Shown: piece by piece, positions 50,455 to 54,738 of the stretch
Layout of the letters: each line of letters starts with the position of its first letter
How positions within the stretch are numbered: position 1 is the first letter of the stretch
Origin: Burkholderiaceae bacterium
GTDB taxonomy: Bacteria; Pseudomonadota; Gammaproteobacteria; Burkholderiales; Burkholderiaceae_B
Direction of reading: 5' to 3'
Assembly (NCBI GenBank): GCA_004322135.1
Contig: SCSG01000047.1
Span: forward strand, 1 to 54,738
DNA: 54,738 nt
The notes under the pieces: model-generated
Database searches by the model: none
The model's input: only the letters and a program-made list of their open reading frames with translations
What the model was told of the DNA's origin: nothing
Program-made: the position numbers and the translations under genes

Positions 50455-51636
50455 ATGATCTACAGGAAATTTTTTGTGGCTTGCGCGTTGGCTATAGCTG
50501 TTGGTGTGCTAGGTGTTCCGGCAAGTGCCCAGCCAAAGGATCAGGTCAGGATTGGGCTCATTACCACGCTTAGCGGGCCGACGGGGGCGCAGGGCCGGAG
50601 CATACGCGATGGTTTTGATCTTGCTGTGGCGGAAGCCGGTGGCAAGTTGGGCGGCTTCGATACCAAGGTCATCGTCAACGACGTTCAGTTGCGTCCCGAT
50701 CTGGCGGTGCAGGCTGTCAACAAGCTTATCGAGCAGGACAAGATTCAGATTCTGAGTGGGGTGATTTTCTCGAATGTGGCGCTGGCGGTTGCCAAGCCCG
50801 CCATCGACGCCAAGGTATTTTTTATCAGTCCCAACGCCGGGCCTTCGCAGTTGGCGGGCAAGGGCTGTTCCCCGTATTTCTTTAACGCGTCGTGGCAGAA
50901 CGATCAGCCGCATGAAGCCATGGGCGCCTACCTGCAGAAACAGGGCGTGAAAAGTATCTATTTAATTGCACCCAATTACGTTGCGGGTCACGATGCGCTG
51001 CGCGGCTTCAAGAGCGCCTACAAGGGAAAGGTGGTTGGTGAACGGTATGTGGCCCTGAATCAGCTGGATTTTGCGGCGGAAATTTCCGAAATCCGCGCGG
51101 CCAGGCCCGATGCCTTATATGCTTTTTTGCCTGGTGGCATGGGCATCAATTTCACCAGGCAGTATGCTCAGGCTGGCTTGATTCACAAGATTCCCATGTA
51201 TTCGAATTCGACGATTACCGCCGATACGCTGCCCGCTATCGGCGAGGCCGCCGACGGAACCTACCAGAGCAATCTGTGGAATACGGATTTCCCAAACAAG
51301 GCCAGCCAGGATTTCGTCAGGCATTTTGAAGCCACGTATCACTACGTTCCCACGAATTTTGCCGCGCAGTCGTACGACGTGGCGCGCATGATCGGCGCCG
51401 CCTTGAAGCAGGCGGGCGGCATTGCCAATAAAGACGCGTTTGCCGCGGCGCTTAAAAAGGCGGACTTCGATTCGGTGCGCGGCTCGTTCACGTTCAACAC
51501 GAACAATTACCCGATAGGCAATTTCTACATCTTGAAGACGATGAAAGCGCCCGATGGCAAGATGGAACAGGTTACCCAGGGGAAAATACTTTCCGACGCC
51601 AAGGACGCTTACTACAAGCAGTGCCCGATGAAATGA
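50455..51636 (+). CDS. Branched-chain amino-acid-type ABC transporter substrate-binding protein, copy 2
   Basis: The 393-residue protein has the same length, signal peptide layout (cleavage after Ala-Ser-Ala) and most residues of copy 1 at 42133. Differences concentrate in the signal peptide and in scattered surface and possible ligand positions. ATG 50455 follows AGGAG. It closes the hydroxycinnamoyl-CoA operon and probably captures an aromatic acid in the periplasm for an uptake system encoded elsewhere. A strong hairpin follows the stop codon. Confidence 0.88.
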   Translation: MIYRKFFVACALAIAVGVLGVPASAQPKDQVRIGLITTLSGPTGAQGRSIRDGFDLAVAEAGGKLGGFDTKVIVNDVQLRPDLAVQAVNKLIEQDKIQILSGVIFSNVALAVAKPAIDAKVFFISPNAGPSQLAGKGCSPYFFNASWQNDQPHEAMGAYLQKQGVKSIYLIAPNYVAGHDALRGFKSAYKGKVVGERYVALNQLDFAAEISEIRAARPDALYAFLPGGMGINFTRQYAQAGLIHKIPMYSNSTITADTLPAIGEAADGTYQSNLWNTDFPNKASQDFVRHFEATYHYVPTNFAAQSYDVARMIGAALKQAGGIANKDAFAAALKKADFDSVRGSFTFNTNNYPIGNFYILKTMKAPDGKMEQVTQGKILSDAKDAYYKQCPMK

Positions 51637-51694
51637 CAACAACCTTGGCGGAGGTTTCCCGCCAAGGTTGTTGATAATGTTTCTGCGTTCTGCG
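51628..51694. repeat. 67-bp direct repeat, copy 1
   Basis: The segment begins with the last two codons and stop of binding protein 2, includes the hairpin and ends in TTCTGCG units. It matches 52415-52481 with three mismatches. The two copies enclose the HigB/HigA-type module exactly. Confidence 0.85.
51637..51673 (+). terminator. Hairpin terminator after binding protein 2
   Basis: Arms 51637-51650 and 51660-51673 pair over 14 bases (CAACAACCTTGGCG / CGCCAAGGTTGTTG), starting one base after the stop codon. The following stretch is only moderately T-rich. It could act in both directions, since the higBA-like operon converges from the right. Confidence 0.65.
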
Positions 51695-51976
51695 TCAGGC
51701 TGCTTCGCGTATCCGCATTTCGATGTGCAGCCCGGCAGCCGCGGCCATGTTCACAAGCGCATCAAGGCCGAACAAGTTGATCTTGCCGCGCATCAGATCC
51801 GAGATACGTGGTTGAGTCACGCCAAAGAGCTCTGCGGCTTGCGCCTGGTTCATTTTGCTGTGGATAAGATGGTTCTTCAGCGCAGCCATCAATGTGGAAC
51901 GCAGTTTCATGTTTTCCGCCTCTTCTGGAGTGCCTTCAATGGCATCCCAGACACTGGCGAATCGTTGGTTGCTCAT
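51695..51976 (-). CDS. higA: HigA-type antitoxin (XRE family)
   Basis: The 93-residue protein has a helix-turn-helix of the HTH_37/XRE kind: Asn-Gln-Ala-Gln-Ala-Ala-Glu-Leu-Phe-Gly-Val-Thr-Gln-Pro-Arg-Ile-Ser-Asp-Leu with Gly-Lys-Ile-x-x-Phe-Gly-Leu-Asp. ATG 51976 is chosen, preceded by GGAGG, over a longer frame inside the toxin gene. The start overlaps the toxin stop by four bases. It should neutralise the partner and repress the operon. Confidence 0.87.
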   Translation of the reverse strand: MSNQRFASVWDAIEGTPEEAENMKLRSTLMAALKNHLIHSKMNQAQAAELFGVTQPRISDLMRGKINLFGLDALVNMAAAAGLHIEMRIREAA

Positions 51977-52311
51977 TGTCCTACCTCCTTTAACAAGTCG
52001 CGGTAACGGCAGGCGGCCAGGTTCAGATCGGACTTGCTGGTCTTGGCTGTCTTTTTCTGAAAGCAATGCAGCACGTAGACCGCATCAGCGAGCCTGGCGA
52101 CATAGATAATGCGAAACGCTCCAGTCTCGTCCCGGATTCGAATCTCTTTCACGCCTTGGCCCACGGTGTGCATGGGCTTCCAGTCGTCGGGCTCTTGACC
52201 GTTTTGCACTTGATCGAGCTGGTAGCCTGCTTCTCGTTTGGCCACAAGAGGGAAGGCGCGCAGGTCGTCGAGGGAACCGCCTCGAAACACAACAGGCTTG
52301 GGAACAGTCAT
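51973..52311 (-). CDS. higB: HigB/Gp49-like RelE-superfamily toxin
   Basis: This 112-residue protein has the phage-derived Gp49-like layout: Asp-Asp-Leu-Arg-x-Phe-Pro, Gly-x-Gln-Leu, Gly-x-Gly-Val-x-Glu-Ile-Arg-Ile-Arg-Asp, Tyr-Val-x-His-Cys-Phe-Gln-Lys-Lys-Thr-x-Lys-Thr. The last segment is the basic active-site region of these mRNA-cleaving toxins. ATG 52311 is chosen as the start; it lies seven bases after a good -10 element, so the message has almost no leader. Toxin precedes antitoxin, as usual for this type. Confidence 0.87.
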   Translation of the reverse strand: MTVPKPVVFRGGSLDDLRAFPLVAKREAGYQLDQVQNGQEPDDWKPMHTVGQGVKEIRIRDETGAFRIIYVARLADAVYVLHCFQKKTAKTSKSDLNLAACRYRDLLKEVGQ

Positions 52312-52317
52312 GTTTGA

Positions 52318-52346
52318 ACTATACAAAATATTGTATTTTTTGGCAA
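52318..52346 (-). promoter_or_regulatory. Promoter and operator of the higBA-type operon
   Basis: On the minus strand TTGCCA (52341-52346) and TATAGT (52318-52323) are spaced by 17 bases. The spacer holds the 16-base palindrome ATACAAAATATTGTAT (52321-52336), a likely HigA site blocking polymerase. The predicted transcript starts close to the toxin ATG. Confidence 0.6.
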
Positions 52347-52414
52347 GTCCAGAAATCCCGTATCGCCGATACAAACGCCAGGGGTGCCAACTACACCATC
52401 ACAAGGGAAGCTCA

Positions 52415-52481
52415 ATGAAATAAAAACAACCTTGGCAGAGGTTTCCCGCCAAGGTTGTTGATAATGTTTCTGCGTTCTGCG
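52415..52481. repeat. 67-bp direct repeat, copy 2
   Basis: It matches 51628-51694, again beginning with Met-Lys-stop codons and including a hairpin (arms 52425-52436 and 52448-52459), then TTCTGCG units that are expanded to four. Upstream bases also resemble the end of a binding-protein gene weakly (His-His-Lys versus Tyr-Tyr-Lys). Confidence 0.85.
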
Positions 52482-52612
52482 TTCTGCGTTCTGCGCTTGG
52501 CTATGGAACGGGTTGGCAGTTGAAAGGGAAGGTAACTTCCCACCATTGACCTGCTCTACGAAAATCCATTGCTGCCAGGAGTGGGTGGATTGCCATGCCG
52601 TTTGGGGCTGCG

Positions 52613-53257
52613 CTATAGCCCGACTTCGACGGGCGGCTCGTCGAAGGCCGACGCATCGCCATCCAGCCATTTTTGCCCGCGCTGATAGAGCGCCTGCACG
52701 ATGGGCCCGGTAAGTTCCGGCATGTCGCGCTTGATCTTGAAGCCAAGCCGCGCCTGCAGGTAGGCCAGGTGTTGGTAGCCTTTGGGGAACTGGCCCAGAA
52801 GGTCTTTGTCCAGATCAAGCTTTGCGCCTGGGTCGAGCAAGTCCATGCGGTCTTTTTCGTAGATGGGCTGGCGGCGCACGATGCGCCATTCGTCCTTGCC
52901 GTTTATGGTGCGTTGCTCGAAGAAGTCGTAGAAGCGGCCGGTGCAAAGGACGTCGACCAGCGCGCCATCGACGATAGCGCGCTGGCTGATGGTCATTTTG
53001 GTTTGCGCGATGGCGCGTTTCCCGCTTAGTTCGATGCTGATGCCGCCCAGGAAGTGCAGGATGGACACGCCCTTTTCAAAACTTGTGCGGCTGATGTCGA
53101 CAAATTTGTGCCCGGGGCCCTGGAACCACGTGGCGGACATCCACCCGTCGTCGTGCCACACAGTAAGGAATTTTTTCCAGAAGCCCGCGTCGCGCCATAT
53201 GGCCCAGTTCTGGACGACGTCGGTAATTTCCTGTTTGTGCAGTGTCTCGGGGTTCAT
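52613..53257 (-). CDS. NTF2-like protein, Rieske dioxygenase small-subunit type
   Basis: The 214-residue protein has an NTF2-like N-terminal two-thirds: a Trp-Ala-x-Trp-Arg-Asp helix, Phe-x-x-Val-Trp-His-Asp-Asp-Gly, a strand with Gly-Arg-Phe-Tyr-Asp-Phe-Phe and Trp-Arg-Ile-Val-x-Arg-x-Pro-Ile-Tyr-Glu-Lys-Asp. A helical C-terminal extension follows. ATG 53257 follows AAAGGA. It lies 74 bases behind the Rieske alpha-subunit gene and is probably co-transcribed, so it may be the beta subunit, although phthalate-type oxygenases usually have none. Confidence 0.75.
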   Translation of the reverse strand: MNPETLHKQEITDVVQNWAIWRDAGFWKKFLTVWHDDGWMSATWFQGPGHKFVDISRTSFEKGVSILHFLGGISIELSGKRAIAQTKMTISQRAIVDGALVDVLCTGRFYDFFEQRTINGKDEWRIVRRQPIYEKDRMDLLDPGAKLDLDKDLLGQFPKGYQHLAYLQARLGFKIKRDMPELTGPIVQALYQRGQKWLDGDASAFDEPPVEVGL

Positions 53258-53330
53258 GCTTGTTTTTTTCCTTTGTGGGTTATGTGGTGATTGGCTTGCG
53301 GCCGTTTTGCCCGCGTGCATTCCGCTACGA

Positions 53331-54584
53331 TTAAACCACCTCGCCGGCGTATTGTGCCGCTTCTTCGGCCGAGAGGATGGTGTTCCAGGCGTGGGTGGGA
53401 ATGGCGTGGTTCAGTTTTTCATCGCGCACGACGTTGCGCGGGTCTTTGCCTTTTTGTACGGCCTTGACCTGTTCGCTCAGCATGCGCCGCAAAAGCACGA
53501 TTCCCTTATCGGAGGTAGCAAGCTTTTCAAGCGCGTGCACGGCGATGGTGCGCTGCCCTTCCTGGGCTTCGAGGTCGTCGGGGCGGCGCTGGCGGTCTTC
53601 ATACGAGCGGGTCAGCAGGCTGTTCGAGCCGGGGCGGATGGGAATTGCCGTATCGGTGCGTGGACGCCAGTCCTTTTTGGGTTTGCCGTTTTCAAGTGGC
53701 CAGGCGACGATGCTGAACGCGGTAACGTGTTCGTTGTCGATGGGAACGGCCCAGGAGCATTCGCTGGGTTTGTCCTGGCGTTTTGGATTGGCGCCCGATT
53801 CGTGCAGATTGGGCACGAGGAAAATATTGGGGACGACGGTTTGGCCAAAACGGACCATGCGGTTACCGTTAGGCAGGCTGCGGGTGAAGTGGTACGAGAT
53901 GCCCAGCGGTGTTTTGATGAAATCGATGCCGGGCGCGGTGCCGTCCATCATGGCGCCCACGAACTGATCGCCGCTGATCATTTGGTGAAGAATGAGCAGG
54001 TGCCACGGGTCGACGACGTTTTCGTAGTGCTGCAGCCAGTTGCAATCGCGCACGTACCCAATGGAGTAGTCGCCCCAGATTTTCATGCCTTTGAGCACGA
54101 CGTCGTCGCGCCCGCGCGTGTCGATGACGTCGTACATGGGGAATAGCGGCTCGGTGCCGGGAGGCCCCATGTACACGAACACCAGGCCGCCGTATTCCAT
54201 AGTGGGGTAGGCCGGCTGGTAGACGTTCATTCTTTCGCACACGCCACTGGGCTCGCAGGGCATTTCGATGCACTTGCCCGTGGTGTCGTAAACCCAGCCG
54301 TGGTAGCAGCAACGGATGCCTTTTTCTTCGATGCGGCCGAATTCCAGTGAGGCGCCCCGGTGCGAACAATGTGGATCCACACAGCCGACCTTGCCTTCTT
54401 TGGTTCGAAACAGGACCAGTTCTTCGCAAAGGATCTTGACGAGTTTGGGCAGATCGGTAAGTTCGTCTGATACGGCGATGGGCTGCCAGAATCGGCGCAT
54501 GACTTCGCCCATGGGCGAACCTTGCTCGACGTGGGTGAGTGTGATGTTTTCGGTGGGCGTGGCGCGCCCGTACGCGTTGTTCAT
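53331..54584 (-). CDS. Rieske oxygenase alpha subunit, phthalate 4,5-dioxygenase-like
   Basis: The 417-residue protein has Cys-Ser-His-Arg-Gly near residue 73 and Cys-Cys-Tyr-His-Gly-Trp near 92 for the Rieske cluster. The iron site is Asn-Val-Val-Asp-Pro-Trp-His-Leu-Leu-Ile-Leu-His. The N-terminal Met-Arg-Arg-Phe-Trp-Gln-Pro pattern is typical of the phthalate dioxygenase group. I choose ATG 54584; the frame upstream is open but unlike the family. The substrate is an aromatic acid or related ring compound, not definable further. Confidence 0.85.
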   Translation of the reverse strand: MNNAYGRATPTENITLTHVEQGSPMGEVMRRFWQPIAVSDELTDLPKLVKILCEELVLFRTKEGKVGCVDPHCSHRGASLEFGRIEEKGIRCCYHGWVYDTTGKCIEMPCEPSGVCERMNVYQPAYPTMEYGGLVFVYMGPPGTEPLFPMYDVIDTRGRDDVVLKGMKIWGDYSIGYVRDCNWLQHYENVVDPWHLLILHQMISGDQFVGAMMDGTAPGIDFIKTPLGISYHFTRSLPNGNRMVRFGQTVVPNIFLVPNLHESGANPKRQDKPSECSWAVPIDNEHVTAFSIVAWPLENGKPKKDWRPRTDTAIPIRPGSNSLLTRSYEDRQRRPDDLEAQEGQRTIAVHALEKLATSDKGIVLLRRMLSEQVKAVQKGKDPRNVVRDEKLNHAIPTHAWNTILSAEEAAQYAGEVV

Positions 54585-54738
54585 GGTGAGTCCCCAGGTT
54601 TTACGCTGTGTTTTACGGTGCCTCAGTGTGCATTGGATTTTGTTCTTTGTATAGAACAAAAACATACGAGTATTATGGCAAACCGGCTCCAACCATGTCA
54701 ATATTGGTGGAAACACCTAGATTCTATGTAATTACCTC
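54585..54738 (-). promoter_or_regulatory. Control region of the Rieske/NTF2 operon with inverted repeat
   Basis: TTGTTCT (54640-54646) and AGAACAA (54653-54659) are perfect inverted arms six bases apart, about 55-75 bases before the start codon. The form resembles operators of GntR or IclR regulators of aromatic catabolism. The regulator itself is not in the window. Confidence 0.45.

Noticed and set aside
52941-54146. 401-codon open frame on the plus strand
   Set aside because: It is antisense to the NTF2-like and Rieske genes in G+C-rich DNA, where long shadow frames are common; the Rieske motifs are on the other strand.
1-54738. CRISPR array, rRNA or tRNA genes
   Set aside because: No regularly spaced repeats, rRNA-like stretches or cloverleaf candidates with a CCA-type end were noticed on either strand.

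Overview
The window looks like chromosomal DNA of a betaproteobacterium, most likely Burkholderiales/Alcaligenaceae (Bordetella, Pusillimonas or Achromobacter relatives). This rests on a Bordetella-like polysaccharide locus, orphan tripartite-style aromatic catabolism with Leu/Ile/Val-type periplasmic binding proteins, and G+C-rich codon use on the right side. No rRNA, tRNA, CRISPR array or transposase was recognised.

Region 1 (1-19.0 kb) is a surface-polysaccharide locus. A divergent 734-aa membrane protein (possible GtrC-like glycosyltransferase) faces a long, tightly overlapping operon (3319-13604): GtrB-like GT2, a broken methyltransferase, an intact methyltransferase, GtrA-like flippase, a sugar epimerase, a nucleotide-sugar dehydrogenase lacking the catalytic Cys, an SDR, a Gfo/Idh oxidoreductase, then a D-glycero-D-manno-heptose set (HddA, HddC, GmhA-like, GmhB) ending in a transaldolase. 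It is followed by a WecA/WbpL-type initiating transferase, a convergent O-antigen ligase, a GT25 glycosyltransferase, a frameshifted GT25 pseudogene, a BrnT-BrnA toxin-antitoxin pair and galE.

Region 2 (20.2-38.1 kb) is a catabolic island for a hydroxylated pyridine. It is bracketed by a 137-bp direct repeat of the 5' part of galE (136/137 identical; 19898-20034 and 38420-38556). The island holds an AraC regulator; a Rieske oxygenase with two small partner proteins; a NuoF-like FMN/[4Fe-4S] reductase; two thioredoxin-fold [2Fe-2S] ferredoxins; a soluble diiron monooxygenase (beta, coupling, alpha, gamma); two NicX-type 2,5-dihydroxypyridine 5,6-dioxygenases; an alpha/beta hydrolase that fits N-formylmaleamate deformylase; a maleamate amidohydrolase-type enzyme; an NCS1 permease with an odd Cys-rich tail; a degenerate GroEL-like chaperonin; and a TetR regulator. 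The inferred route is hydroxypyridine to 2,5-dihydroxypyridine to N-formylmaleamate to maleamate to maleate. Maleate isomerase is not in the window. The unusual part is the apparent supply of electrons to a diiron monooxygenase (and a Rieske oxygenase) by Complex-I-like NuoE/NuoF modules, with no TmoC/TmoF or DmpP homologue present.

Region 3 (38.3-42.0 kb) holds the galE remnant, a VapBC pair, pgi and a DUF488 gene.

Region 4 (42.1-54.7 kb) is a second aromatic-acid catabolic region. It has two paralogous branched-chain-type binding proteins, a VanA-like Rieske O-demethylase with GntR regulator, and a MarR-controlled hydroxycinnamoyl-CoA cluster (HCHL-type hydratase-lyase, NDP-forming acyl-CoA synthetase of the FerA kind, acyl-CoA dehydrogenase). 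A HigB-HigA-type module sits between 67-bp direct repeats. A divergently oriented phthalate-dioxygenase-like Rieske alpha subunit with an NTF2-like partner closes the window. Functions of family members are inferred from recognised motifs only; no database search was possible.
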